Of a stretch of 64,000 nt of DNA, positions 7,953-16,412 are shown piece after piece. This DNA is from Candidatus Dadabacteria bacterium (GTDB lineage Bacteria; Desulfobacterota_D; UBA1144; Nemesobacterales; Nemesobacteraceae): contig VXNX01000013.1 of the NCBI GenBank assembly GCA_009840385.1, positions 671,221 to 735,220 of the forward strand, in the 5' to 3' direction. Position numbers and translations under genes: made by a program. Every line of letters begins with the position of its first letter. The stretch's first letter is position 1. The notes below the pieces were generated by a model, which saw nothing but the letters and a program-made list of their open reading frames with translations, had not been told where the DNA came from and ran no database searches.

Positions 7953-9800
7953 CTACAGCCAGTCGTCTTCAAACGTATCGGCCGGGCGCTGGTGGAAAGC
8001 TCCCGTGTCCAGACTGTTTTTAAAACCCCGGAACTTAAGCAGTCCCGAGATCGCGGGTTTTATCTGGCTTCTTTCGACCACCAGGTGAACCCCTCCGTGT
8101 TCTTCGTAGAATTCAGAGGACATTATTTTCGGGTCGACCCCGCGGCCGCCGCTTGTGAGCTTCACAACGCGGTCCCCGGCAAAAGCTATGGTCGCTTTCT
8201 TCTCCGATATCAGGAAGTCTCCCTGCACAGCGTAGCTCGCAAGCGCTCCTCCCGTTGTCGGGTGGCCGAGTATGGAGATGTTCGGAAGCCCGTGCTCCTT
8301 GAGCCTCATTATCGCGGATATGGTCTTCGCCATCTGGTAGAGCGCCACGGTCCCTTCCTGCATCCGGGCGCCTCCGCTTACTGTTATCGTTACCAGGGGG
8401 AGCTTGTGTTCTATGGCGTAGCTCACCACTATGTTCATCTTCTCACCGAAAACGGAGCTCATTGACCCGCCCATGAACCTGAAATCGCAGACCGCCACCG
8501 CGACGGGTATGCCGAACATGGTCCCGTAGCCCGTTACCAGGGAATCTTTCGAGTCGGTCTTTCCGGCGAGCTTCTGTCTCGAGGACGAATAGTTAAAGAA
8601 CTTGTAGACGGAATCCACGTCTTCAAGAGAGAGGCCGGGTTCTATTTCGTGAAAAGACGCCTCGTCGAGGAGAAAGTCAAGGTAGTCGTCCGAGCTCAGC
8701 GCTTCAGGGCGGTTGCAGTAAGGACACGAGGAATTGTTCGCATGAAGCTCTTTTTTCGTGAGCTGCTTTTTGCAACCGGGGCGTATGATTTTTCCCTGCC
8801 CGTCCTTTTCGTCGTTGCAGAAATGGGGTTCCGATCCGTAGATGGCTATCTGCATCTCTTCGATGTCGGGATTTTCCTTTCTTCCGCTGAAATAGTTGGG
8901 AAGCCAGGCCTTTATTTTCTTTGAGATTCCTTCGTAGATTCTTTGCTGTTTTTTCACGCGCCCGCAGCGCTCGATTTTCCTTCGAAGCTCCTCGCGCAGG
9001 TGCCTTACGTCGTAGCGGTCAAGCTCCTTTGAAGCGGCTGAGAGAGACGCCTGCAGGTTTTTCAGGGTCGCGGGGATGTAATTGCTTTTTCCAAGAGGGG
9101 CCTCTTTCACCACTTCGTCTATTATTCCGTATTTCTTCATGTGAGTCGCGGTGGGCTGAAGCACCTCGAGGGCTTCTGCGACCTTGTCCGCGCTTCTGAA
9201 GAGAATGGCGGAGCAGCCCTCGGCGGTTATCACGGAGTATTCGGCTCGCGAGAGCATAAGTCTTTTGTGTCCGAGCTGTATGGCGATTGCGCCCCCGCTT
9301 CCCCCGAGTCCGAGCACGGTGGTTATCGTTTTCGTTCTTATGGAGATCATTTTCGACTGGCAGTAGGAAATCAGCCAGGACTGAAGTTTTTCGGCCGAGT
9401 ACTCGTAGGGATCTCCTCCTATGGTATCAATGAACGTGAAGAGCTTGAGGCGGTTCTGTTCCGCATACTCCATCATGCATAAAGACAGTCCGTAACCGTC
9501 TGCCTTTACCATTCCGAAGTTAAGTGTTGTTCTTTCCTTTTCGCTGGAAGGGGTCTGCTGGGCTATTACGGCCACTTCCTCTCCCGTGCCCTTGAACACT
9601 GCGGTGCCTACTATGACGGCGGGATCGTTAACGAATTCGATCTTCTTGCCCGAGGGGGCGTGGATGAAGTTTCTGAACCCGTGGAGCTTGTTCCAGGGAG
9701 TAAAGTCGGTGAAGAGAGTTCCGATCAGGTGCTTTGACTTGATCCTGTCGTAGCTCTTTGCCTCCTCGTGGGCCCGAAGTATTTTTGCCGTTGATGCCAT
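7953..9800 (-). CDS. Fused acetyl-CoA carboxylase carboxyltransferase (alpha-beta)
   Basis: A 615-residue fusion of both carboxyltransferase subunits, which transfer carboxyl from carboxybiotin to acetyl-CoA to make malonyl-CoA for fatty-acid synthesis. Residues about 1-300 resemble AccA (IDTIGGDPYEYSAE, then GLGGSGGAIAI at 164-174). Residues about 370-595 resemble AccD (MGGSMSSVFGEKM, SGGARMQEG, GHPTTGGALASYAVQGD). Between them lies the AccD zinc ribbon with C328, C343, C359 and C362; the first pair is separated by 14 residues instead of the usual two, an insertion. Alpha precedes beta in one chain, which is unlike the separate accA and accD genes of most bacteria. It is convergent with the adhesin gene; no biotin carboxylase gene is in the window. 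A related acyl-CoA carboxylase is a less likely alternative. Confidence 0.88.
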   Translation of the reverse strand: MASTAKILRAHEEAKSYDRIKSKHLIGTLFTDFTPWNKLHGFRNFIHAPSGKKIEFVNDPAVIVGTAVFKGTGEEVAVIAQQTPSSEKERTTLNFGMVKADGYGLSLCMMEYAEQNRLKLFTFIDTIGGDPYEYSAEKLQSWLISYCQSKMISIRTKTITTVLGLGGSGGAIAIQLGHKRLMLSRAEYSVITAEGCSAILFRSADKVAEALEVLQPTATHMKKYGIIDEVVKEAPLGKSNYIPATLKNLQASLSAASKELDRYDVRHLREELRRKIERCGRVKKQQRIYEGISKKIKAWLPNYFSGRKENPDIEEMQIAIYGSEPHFCNDEKDGQGKIIRPGCKKQLTKKELHANNSSCPYCNRPEALSSDDYLDFLLDEASFHEIEPGLSLEDVDSVYKFFNYSSSRQKLAGKTDSKDSLVTGYGTMFGIPVAVAVCDFRFMGGSMSSVFGEKMNIVVSYAIEHKLPLVTITVSGGARMQEGTVALYQMAKTISAIMRLKEHGLPNISILGHPTTGGALASYAVQGDFLISEKKATIAFAGDRVVKLTSGGRGVDPKIMSSEFYEEHGGVHLVVERSQIKPAISGLLKFRGFKNSLDTGAFHQRPADTFEDDWL

Positions 9801-10017
9801 GGTGTATTTTGCGGCGACCGCTCCACGGACCCGCCATATATAAGTATATAATTAAATCTGTTTGTGGGAAAAGGAATCTGTTCTCCAGAAAACCGCGAAC
9901 TGCCTCCCACTATACCAACCCGCCTGTGCCCAACGAATCCTCCGCGCGAAGAATCGTCGCAAGATTCGTCCAGGGTTTTGTTATGGGGAAAATCTAGATA
10001 TACGGGTTTCTGCTTTT
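9801..10017. other. Intergenic region upstream of accAD with AT-rich box
   Basis: Holds the leader and presumed promoter of the carboxyltransferase gene on the minus strand. A sequence TATAAGTATATAATT lies near 9840-9854; read on the minus strand it contains TATACT, a good -10 match, but no convincing -35 was found. Nearly the same box recurs upstream of aroA near 15096. No RNA gene is evident. Confidence 0.4.
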
Positions 10018-10341
10018 TTATGCGTTGAAAGACTGTCCGCAGCCGCAGGAACCGGTCGCGTTCGGATTTTCGATCGCAAAGCCCTTTCCCTCAAGACCGT
10101 CCTTGAAATCAAGGACTGCCCCGTCAAGATAGGTATAGCTGAGCTCGTCGATGGCGACCTTTATGCCGTCGGATTCAATCAAGTTATCTCCTTCTTCGGT
10201 CTCGTCGTCAAATCCCATCTCGTAGGAGAATCCGGAACAGCCGCCGGGTACTATCCTCACCCGGAGAAACGCTTCCTCGATATCATCTTCGGCAAGCAGC
10301 CTTTTTATTTCATCTACGGCTTTGGGAGTTACGGAAAACAT
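10018..10341 (-). CDS. HesB/IscA/ErpA-type iron-sulfur cluster carrier
   Basis: A 107-residue A-type carrier that binds and delivers iron-sulfur clusters to apoproteins in the cytosol. The three invariant cysteines are present: C35 in GGCSGFSY, and C99 and C101 in the tail GSCGCGQSF. Length and the FKDGLEGKGFAIENPNA block before the tail fit the family. The start chosen is ATG at 10341, preceded by AGAGGAAAT; the frame remains open upstream to 10449, but that extension has no family counterpart. The window contains several client candidates (LipA, NadA, NuoI, NuoE, radical SAM). I cannot distinguish ErpA from IscA or SufA; no isc or suf genes are next to it. The M24 peptidase gene is divergent on the other side. 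Confidence 0.87.
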   Translation of the reverse strand: MFSVTPKAVDEIKRLLAEDDIEEAFLRVRIVPGGCSGFSYEMGFDDETEEGDNLIESDGIKVAIDELSYTYLDGAVLDFKDGLEGKGFAIENPNATGSCGCGQSFNA

Positions 10342-10459
10342 ATTTCCTCTGCCTCCTCGCAGTGTGAATTCTTTTACCACTCCGTCTAACAAAATACATC
10401 TGCCGGGCGCGGTTGTCAAAGCGAAGCCAGCAACGAACCGTTCGGGCATCCCCCGCGGT

Positions 10460-10497
10460 TTGCCCGTACGCCCTGGTTTGCTGTATAGTTTTCGGCG
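10460..10497 (+). promoter_or_regulatory. Promoter placing transcription start at the GTG of the M24 gene
   Basis: TTGCCC (10460-10465), an 18-base spacer and TATAGT (10484-10489) predict a transcript beginning at about 10496-10497, exactly at the GTG codon at 10497. No Shine-Dalgarno sequence is present, so the message may be leaderless. Confidence 0.4.
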
Positions 10498-11627
10498 TGA
10501 GCAGAACCGCCTACCTTATAATCGATTCAAGCGAGCGCAATTCCGACCTTTACCACAGAACCGGTTTTTTCGTTCCGGATCCCGTTATTTTTTTCGAGCA
10601 CGACGGCGAAGGAACACTGGTTCTCAGCGATCTTGAGCTTGAGCGGGGAAGAAGAGAGGCTAGGGTAGAACGGGTCGTCTCGCTCGGGGAGTGGGTTGCC
10701 GCAGTTCGCGGAAGGAGGAGGAAAAGGCCCGGCATTGCCGAGGTGGCTGCGGCAATCCTAAGGCAGAGAGGAATAAGGAGCCTGATTGTCCAGAGATACT
10801 TTCCGGTTTCCTATGCCGACGCGCTTCGGGAGGCCGGTTTTTTCGTCAAGATTGCAAAGACAGATTTTCTTTTCCCCGAGCGTCTCAGGAAATCCCCGGC
10901 GGAAGTCTCACTCATAAAGAAGGCCCTTTCCGCTACGGCATGGGCCATGAGGATTGCTATTTCAATTATATCGGACTCAGTGGTGAAGGGCTCCGTGCTT
11001 TACCGTGACGGCAAGCCCCTTACCTCGGAGATAGTGCGCTCCGCCGTAAGTTCCTATCTTGCCGCACATGGGTATGTGGCTTCGAACACTATAGTGGCCG
11101 GAGGGGTCCAGGGCTCCATGCCCCATGAGAAGGGTTCGGGTCCTCTTAAGGCTGGATGGCCGGTGGTGATCGACATTTTCCCGAGATCTCAGGAGAACGC
11201 CTACTTCGGCGACATGACGAGGACAGTTGTTAAGGGCGAGCCTTCGGCGGAACTTTCAAGGATGTACAATACCGTTTTGCGCGGCCAGAAAATCGCGTTT
11301 TCCATGATAAAAGACGGCGTGAGATCAAAGGACGTGCACGGCGCGGTAATGGATTTTTTCACGGAACGGGGGTTTCCGACCACGGCTTCGGGTTCCGCAA
11401 GCCCCCAGGGCTTCATACATTCCACGGGGCACGGTCTGGGGCTTGACATCCACGAGCCGCCGAGAATCGGTCCCGGCAACGAGATTCTGAGGGAGGGAAA
11501 CGTCGTTACTGTAGAGCCCGGTCTTTACTACGAGCGTCTCGGGGGAGTCAGGATAGAGGACGTGGTTGTGGTGACGCGGGATGGAAACGAGAATCTGACC
11601 CGGTGTTCGAAGAGGTTTCGGGTCTAA
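10497..11627 (+). CDS. M24 family Xaa-Pro aminopeptidase-like metallopeptidase
   Basis: About 376 residues from GTG 10497, where homology of the creatinase-type N-terminal domain would begin (SRTAYLIIDSSERNSDLYH). The C-terminal half is a pita-bread fold with the expected metal ligands: Asp in VVIDIFPR, Asp in GDMTRTV, His in HSTGHGLGLDIHE, Glu in TVEPGLYY and Glu in GVRIEDVVVV. Such enzymes remove N-terminal residues preceding proline or act as related dipeptidases, in the cytosol. The reading frame also opens at ATG 10413, but that part overlaps the divergent iron-sulfur carrier leader and the predicted promoter. The MazG gene follows after a short gap and is probably cotranscribed. Exact peptide specificity is not readable. 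Confidence 0.85.
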   Translation: MSRTAYLIIDSSERNSDLYHRTGFFVPDPVIFFEHDGEGTLVLSDLELERGRREARVERVVSLGEWVAAVRGRRRKRPGIAEVAAAILRQRGIRSLIVQRYFPVSYADALREAGFFVKIAKTDFLFPERLRKSPAEVSLIKKALSATAWAMRIAISIISDSVVKGSVLYRDGKPLTSEIVRSAVSSYLAAHGYVASNTIVAGGVQGSMPHEKGSGPLKAGWPVVIDIFPRSQENAYFGDMTRTVVKGEPSAELSRMYNTVLRGQKIAFSMIKDGVRSKDVHGAVMDFFTERGFPTTASGSASPQGFIHSTGHGLGLDIHEPPRIGPGNEILREGNVVTVEPGLYYERLGGVRIEDVVVVTRDGNENLTRCSKRFRV

Positions 11628-11643
11628 GGTTGCCCTAGGAGCC

Positions 11644-12414
11644 ATGGAAGAGAAAAAGACTTTTGAGGATATAGTTTCGCTTGCGAGGCGTCTTCGCGCT
11701 CCGGGAGGCTGTCCGTGGGACAGGGAGCAGACCCTCGAGTCCCTTCGTGCTTATGTTCTCGAAGAGGCCTACGAAGTGATACAGGCAATAGAGCTTGAGG
11801 ACACGGACGGACTCGTAGAGGAGCTTGGAGATTTCCTTTTCCAGGCCGTCTTCATCTCCCAGATAGCGAGCGAAGAGGGGAAGTTCGACATAGGCGACGT
11901 CACGCAGAGACTCCACGACAAGCTCATAAGAAGGCACCCTCATGTGTTCGGGGAAAAAAAGGCCAAGGATGCGGCCGACGCATTGAGGACTTGGAATGCC
12001 GAGAAGCTCAAGGAGAAGAAAGGGAAGCCCGATCTGGAGGAAATACCCAGAGCCATGCCCTCTTTGATGAGGGCGCAGAGGGTTGGCGAGAAAGCGGCCC
12101 GCTCCGGGTTTGACTGGAGGGATACTTCTTCAGTTCTTGCTAAGGTAAAGGAGGAACTGCTTGAGCTTGAGCGGGAAATGGAGGCCGGAGAGGGAAACAG
12201 ATCCCGGGAGGAATGGGGAGATTTAATCTTTTCCGTCGTGAATCTGGCAAGACATCTAGACATCGACGCCGAGACTGCGTCTCATGGGGCCATCGAGAAG
12301 TTCATAAAGAGATTCTCCCGGTTCGAGGAGAAAGCGCGGACCAGTGAAAAAGAGATAACCGCTCTTTCCATGGAGCAGATGGACGAGATCTGGGAAGAGG
12401 TAAAAAAGACGTAG
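11644..12414 (+). CDS. mazG: MazG nucleoside triphosphate pyrophosphohydrolase
   Basis: A 256-residue protein with two MazG domains. The N-terminal one shows GGCPWDREQTLESL, then EEAYEVIQAIE and EELGDFLFQAVF, the E-E-x2-E...E-x2-D metal-binding pattern. The C-terminal domain repeats the pattern with KEELLELEREME and EEWGDLIFSVVNLARH. The family hydrolyses non-canonical or excess nucleoside triphosphates to monophosphates and pyrophosphate, and in E. coli modulates ppGpp-linked stress responses. Length fits the two-domain form. It starts 17 bases after the M24 peptidase gene, in the same direction. All key acidic residues look intact. Confidence 0.9.
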   Translation: MEEKKTFEDIVSLARRLRAPGGCPWDREQTLESLRAYVLEEAYEVIQAIELEDTDGLVEELGDFLFQAVFISQIASEEGKFDIGDVTQRLHDKLIRRHPHVFGEKKAKDAADALRTWNAEKLKEKKGKPDLEEIPRAMPSLMRAQRVGEKAARSGFDWRDTSSVLAKVKEELLELEREMEAGEGNRSREEWGDLIFSVVNLARHLDIDAETASHGAIEKFIKRFSRFEEKARTSEKEITALSMEQMDEIWEEVKKT

Positions 12415-12484
12415 CTTTTTCCGCTTCAGGGGTATTCTTTGGCCGTGAACGGTTCTTAAATTGAGAAATACAAGGAGAAAACAT

Positions 12485-13393
12485 ATGAGGCATTTTACGG
12501 GGAACGGGTGTTTTTGGCTTGTGGCGGTTCTTGTGGCGTCCGTCTTGTCGGTGACGGATTCCGCGGCGGAAGGTTTTTATGTAGGGCTTGAGGCAGGTTT
12601 TTCAAAGTCGGGAGACATGGACGTTTCCCAGTCCTTAATTGATCACCCGACCCAATGCGATTCGTTTCTTTACCCTTCCGGTGCGACTCCGCCGATGGAC
12701 GCGGAGTGTACCACCGAAAAAATAACTACCATTGCAAACGTGTTTGCCCCCGGCGCTGGCTTCGCGGGAGGCGCGACCCTGGGTTATGCCTTCGGCAACG
12801 GGCTTCGTTTTGAGGCGGAGTATCTGAACCGCCGTCAGGGCTCGCAGAGAAGGCTCGCGCGCCTCGGTCCCGGCGGCGGCGAAACGCTTGAGCAAAAGGA
12901 GAGCGAATGGGACGAGAACGATCCTCCTTCAGAACGCGTGTACGACCTCAGCGCTCATCATTTCTTCCTGAACGCCTACTACGACCTGCGCAACGGCTCG
13001 CCTTTTACGCCCTATATCGGGGGCGGTATAGGTGTGGGTTCGACGGAGATGCGTTACTCGGCCAGATTTCTGCGCAGAAGCGATCTGGGTCCGGAACCGT
13101 GGCAGATGGCCGCGTCGGGAACGGTCAGCGACATAGACACGAAGCTGGGAAAAACCAGGTTCGGCTTTCAGGTTGTGGGCGGAGTCGACTATGCGCTTGG
13201 CGACGATCTTTCAGTCGGCGCCAAGGTCCGCTGGACGCGCCTCAGCGGTTTTGACCGAAACGACATGTCTTGGACGCGGGTCAGAGGCCACAAACCCATA
13301 CGCGCAGACGGCGTTACGCCGCTTACGACCGATTTCGAAGTGAGTGACGCAGACATCTGGACCTTCACGGTCGGGCTCAAGTATTATCTCTGA
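12485..13393 (+). CDS. Outer-membrane beta-barrel protein
   Basis: A 302-residue exported protein. The start is ATG 12485, preceded by AAGGAGAAAACAT; an upstream in-frame ATG at 12461 lacks this. A signal peptide with a hydrophobic core (about residues 10-25) ends near SAA. The mature chain begins EGFYVGLEAGFSKSG and continues with alternating aromatic strands (TLGYAFGNGLRFEAEYLNR, NAYYDLRNGSPFTPYIGGG, DYALGDDLSVGAKVRW) and ends FTVGLKYYL, the pattern of eight-stranded OmpA/opacity-type barrels. Function cannot be stated beyond outer-membrane location; adhesion or structural roles are common in the family. It lies between mazG and the convergent apgM, with only 12 bases to the latter's end. 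Confidence 0.8.
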   Translation: MRHFTGNGCFWLVAVLVASVLSVTDSAAEGFYVGLEAGFSKSGDMDVSQSLIDHPTQCDSFLYPSGATPPMDAECTTEKITTIANVFAPGAGFAGGATLGYAFGNGLRFEAEYLNRRQGSQRRLARLGPGGGETLEQKESEWDENDPPSERVYDLSAHHFFLNAYYDLRNGSPFTPYIGGGIGVGSTEMRYSARFLRRSDLGPEPWQMAASGTVSDIDTKLGKTRFGFQVVGGVDYALGDDLSVGAKVRWTRLSGFDRNDMSWTRVRGHKPIRADGVTPLTTDFEVSDADIWTFTVGLKYYL

Positions 13394-13405
13394 GGTGCCT
13401 CGCGC

Positions 13406-14611
13406 CTATCTGGCGACGAGCGTTCCCATGAGCTTCCAGCCTTGCTCAACGAAGATTCCGCTTGAGGCGGCGCTGTCCTCGGTATAGACAAGCGAGCCGT
13501 TTTTTACCGAGCGGTTCCCGGAATCGAGTATGGCGAAGGGAACGGGTTCGTTTGTGTGGGTCCTGAGGTCTATGGGGGTGGGATGGTCCGAAAGTACAAG
13601 CACCCTGTATTCGCCGAACTGCTCCATCCCGGCAAGCGCGGGCCCCACTACCTTCTGGTCGAAATCCTCGACCGCCCGTATCTTGAGGCGGGCGTCCCCC
13701 ACATGCCCCGTTTCGTCAGTCGCCTCTATGTGGATCATTGCGAGGTCCACGCGTCGCAGCGACTCAATAGCGCCGCTTACCTTTCCCGCGTAGTTGGTGT
13801 CAAGGTACCCGGTCGCTCCTGGAACCTCGATTACTTCCATCGAGGCGAAAATTCCTATTCCCTTTACGAGGTCGACCGCCGATACGACGGATCCGGTGAT
13901 TCCGTAGAGTTCTTGAAGGGGCGGCATGTCGGGTCTTGTCCCTTCGCCCCAGAGCCATACGGAGTCGGCGGTGTTTTTGCCCTCAGCCCTTCTTTTTGCG
14001 TTCACGGGGTGATCTTTCAGTATCCTGCGGGATTTCTCCATCAGACTCAGAAGTTTTTCCGCTCCGTCTCCCGAAGGAAGCCAGGGAGCGATTTCTTTTC
14101 CCGAAATGTCGTGAGGCGGGGTTGTTCGGATACCGCTGTTTCCTCCGCGCCAGAGCAGAAGATGCCTGTAGCTTACCCCCTGGCTCAGGGAGAACTCTTC
14201 CCCGTCGAACTCTTTTTTTAGATCCTCGATTATCCCGGCTGCGTCATCATCCGTTATGTGCCCGGCGCTGTAGTCCTCCATGACCGTCCGGCCGTCTCTC
14301 TCCGCAAGGGTTACAAGGTTGCACCGGACTGCGACGTCCGTTTCCCCGAGCGAAATCCCTATGCTCGCGGCTTCGAGGGGGGATCTTCCCGTGTAGTATT
14401 TCGTGGGGTCGTAGCCCAGCACCGCGAGGTTTCCCACGTCGCTTCCCGGAGGAAGCGGGTCGGGAATGGTTTTCGCGATCCCGAAAATCTCTGCCCGCTT
14501 CGCGATCTCGTCAAGATTGGGAGTGTCGGCTGCTTCAAGCGGAGTCCTGCCGTCAAGCTCGGGGAGCTTGTGGTCGGGCATGCCGTCGCCTTGGAGGATA
14601 AGGTATTTCAC
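13406..14611 (-). CDS. apgM: Cofactor-independent phosphoglycerate mutase, archaeal type
   Basis: A 401-residue enzyme of the alkaline-phosphatase superfamily that interconverts 3- and 2-phosphoglycerate in glycolysis and gluconeogenesis. Features of the ApgM branch are visible: MKYLILQGDGMPD at the start (metal-binding Asp), TPNLDEIAK, PGSDVGNLAVLGYDP containing the nucleophile Ser, RCNLVTL, and near the end HIEATDETGHVGD and LSDHPTPIDLRTH, which carry the remaining Asp and His metal ligands. This branch is shorter and distinct from the 510-residue GpmI of most bacteria and from GpmA. Start at ATG 14611 gives the family N-terminus exactly. It is convergent with the outer-membrane gene and lies just downstream of the DUF2237 gene. 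Confidence 0.88.
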   Translation of the reverse strand: MKYLILQGDGMPDHKLPELDGRTPLEAADTPNLDEIAKRAEIFGIAKTIPDPLPPGSDVGNLAVLGYDPTKYYTGRSPLEAASIGISLGETDVAVRCNLVTLAERDGRTVMEDYSAGHITDDDAAGIIEDLKKEFDGEEFSLSQGVSYRHLLLWRGGNSGIRTTPPHDISGKEIAPWLPSGDGAEKLLSLMEKSRRILKDHPVNAKRRAEGKNTADSVWLWGEGTRPDMPPLQELYGITGSVVSAVDLVKGIGIFASMEVIEVPGATGYLDTNYAGKVSGAIESLRRVDLAMIHIEATDETGHVGDARLKIRAVEDFDQKVVGPALAGMEQFGEYRVLVLSDHPTPIDLRTHTNEPVPFAILDSGNRSVKNGSLVYTEDSAASSGIFVEQGWKLMGTLVAR

Positions 14612-14651
14612 GGTGAGAAGAGGGTATATGTAAATTTGGGGGAATCAAGCT

Positions 14652-15026
14652 TCAGGACACGTCGACCGCGTGTTTTTTAAGATCGGAGAGATCGATGACC
14701 CTGAGCACCGATTCATGAGTCGACTGAAGAAATACCGGGGGAGCCACGCCGCCGTCAAGGGCCTCTTTCCACCGAAGCGCGCAAAGACACCACCTATCTC
14801 CGGGTTTTAGGCCCTCGAAACCGAACTCGGGGCGGGGGGTTGTAAGATCATTCCCCTTGGATTTTGAAAACGCGAGGAACTCCTCGGTCATCTCCGCGCA
14901 GACCAGATGAAGCCCCACGTCCTCAACCGCCGCCCTGCAACAGCCGTCGCGGAAAAATCCGGTCATGGGATCCGTTCCGCACTCTTTTAGCTCTTCGCCG
15001 AATATGTTTTTCTCTTCAGTTTTCAT
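14652..15026 (-). CDS. DUF2237 family protein
   Basis: A 124-residue protein that matches the DUF2237 family along its whole length: NIFGEELKECGTDPMTGFFR, then DGCCRAAVEDVGLHLVCAEM, TTPRPEFGFEGLKPGDRWC and a final THESVLRVIDL. Four conserved cysteines (in KECGTD, DGCC and VCAEM) and CLCA suggest a compact cysteine-rich fold. No activity has been assigned to the family as far as I know. The gene sits between apgM (downstream, same strand) and divergent aroA. Confidence 0.85.
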   Translation of the reverse strand: MKTEEKNIFGEELKECGTDPMTGFFRDGCCRAAVEDVGLHLVCAEMTEEFLAFSKSKGNDLTTPRPEFGFEGLKPGDRWCLCALRWKEALDGGVAPPVFLQSTHESVLRVIDLSDLKKHAVDVS

Positions 15027-15095
15027 TGCGCGCGCCCGGCAAAAACACCCCGGCGGGGTGTTCCCGCCTGATTATTATATATTGTTTTGCCGAGT

Positions 15096-15111
15096 ATAAG
15101 TATATAATTCT
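15096..15111 (+). promoter_or_regulatory. AT-rich -10 region just upstream of aroA
   Basis: TATAAT at 15103-15108 within TATAAGTATATAATT. A start of transcription near 15115 would leave only about seven untranslated bases before the aroA ATG at 15123, which also lacks a clear ribosome-binding site. No good -35 at the standard distance, so support is limited. Confidence 0.35.
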
Positions 15112-15122
15112 CAATCATAAAG

Positions 15123-16412
15123 ATGGCCGATTTCATACTGAAGGAAAAACCCCGCGCATTCAGCGGGGATATAGCACTTCCGGGAGACAAGTCCATTTCC
15201 CACAGGGCGGTTATTCTGGGTTCTCTGGCGCATGGAAAAACCCGGGCGAAAGGGTTCCTCGCCTCCCGGGACACTCTCGCCACCGCGAACGCTTTCAGGA
15301 GCATGGGGGTCGAGGTGGCCGTGGGCGCGGGGGAAGTGGAGATCTCGGGAAAGGGACTTTTCGGCCTTGAGGCGCCCCGGGAAACCATAGACGCCGAGAA
15401 TTCGGGGACGACGGCCAGACTGCTCTCAGGAGTGCTAAGCGCCCAGAGCTTCCCCTCGACCATTACCGGGGATTCCTCGCTTCGCCGCCGTCCCATGTCG
15501 AGGGTGACCGTTCCCCTTCGCAGGATGGGGGCAAGGATTTCGGGAGAAGGGAAAACCCTTCCGCTTCGCATAACGGGCTCGGAACTTCGGGGAATAGACT
15601 ACGAATCTCCCGTGGCTAGCGCGCAGGTGAAGTCGGCGATTCTGCTCGCGGGACTCTACGCGGCGGGGCGGACCAGCGTTACGGAACCCGAGAGAACCCG
15701 GGACCATACCGAGAGAATGCTTCGCCATTTCGGGGTTCCCGTGGAGACGGAAGGAACCTGCGTTTCGGTAAGCCCTGGTGCGGAGTTCTCGGGAACCGAG
15801 ATTGAAATTCCCTCCGACATCTCCTCGGCGGCTTTTTTCATCGTCGCCGCGCTTATAAACCCGGGATCGGAAATCATGGTAAAAAACGTGGGCCTTAACC
15901 CCCTTAGAACGGGGGCGCTGGATATCCTGCGGGAGATGGGGGCCGACATTTCGGTTGAGAACCTCCGCGAGCGCTGCGGAGAGCCTGTGGGGGACATAAT
16001 AGCCCGCCACTGCGCACTGAGCGGCGTGCGGATAGGGGGAGAGTCGGTGTCCCGGGCAATAGACGAGCTTCCGGTTGTTTCGGTAGCCGCGTGTTTTGCG
16101 GAGGGCGAAACGGTTATAAGCGATGCGGGGGAACTTCGGGTAAAGGAAACCGACAGGATAAGCGCCATGGCGGGGGAACTTTCGAAGCTGGGAGCTGACA
16201 TCAGGGAAACGCAGGATGGCATGGTTATAAACGGCGTGGAGGAGCTTTGCGGCGCCCGGTGCGGAAGCCGCGGCGACCACCGCGTGGCCATGTCTCTTTC
16301 CGTCGCGGCCACGCGGGCCCGGGGAGAGACGGTGATTGAAGACGCCGGGTGTGTTTCCATCTCGTTTCCCGAGTTTTTGTCGCTTTTCGAGGCGCTTGGA
16401 GACCGGAAGTGA
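15123..16412 (+). CDS. aroA: 3-phosphoshikimate 1-carboxyvinyltransferase (EPSP synthase)
   Basis: A 429-residue enzyme of the shikimate pathway that joins phosphoenolpyruvate to shikimate-3-phosphate. Family motifs are in order: PGDKSISHRAVILGSLA near residue 20, AENSGTTARLLSGVLSAQ near 88, RRRPMSRVTVPLRRMGA near 121, and RVKETDRISAMAGELSKLG-type near 338 (seen as LRVKETDRISAMAGELSKL), followed by GDHRVAMSLSVAATRA. All catalytic Lys, Arg, Asp and Glu positions appear intact. It is first in the run aroA-cmk-rpsA, a combination seen in many bacteria. Its stop overlaps the GTG start of cmk by four bases, which argues for translational coupling. Confidence 0.95.
   Translation: MADFILKEKPRAFSGDIALPGDKSISHRAVILGSLAHGKTRAKGFLASRDTLATANAFRSMGVEVAVGAGEVEISGKGLFGLEAPRETIDAENSGTTARLLSGVLSAQSFPSTITGDSSLRRRPMSRVTVPLRRMGARISGEGKTLPLRITGSELRGIDYESPVASAQVKSAILLAGLYAAGRTSVTEPERTRDHTERMLRHFGVPVETEGTCVSVSPGAEFSGTEIEIPSDISSAAFFIVAALINPGSEIMVKNVGLNPLRTGALDILREMGADISVENLRERCGEPVGDIIARHCALSGVRIGGESVSRAIDELPVVSVAACFAEGETVISDAGELRVKETDRISAMAGELSKLGADIRETQDGMVINGVEELCGARCGSRGDHRVAMSLSVAATRARGETVIEDAGCVSISFPEFLSLFEALGDRK

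Noticed and set aside
9905..9975. Inverted repeat CGAATC/GATTCG as an RNA gene
   Set aside because: Stem is short with a large interior and no tRNA or sRNA features; no terminator follows.
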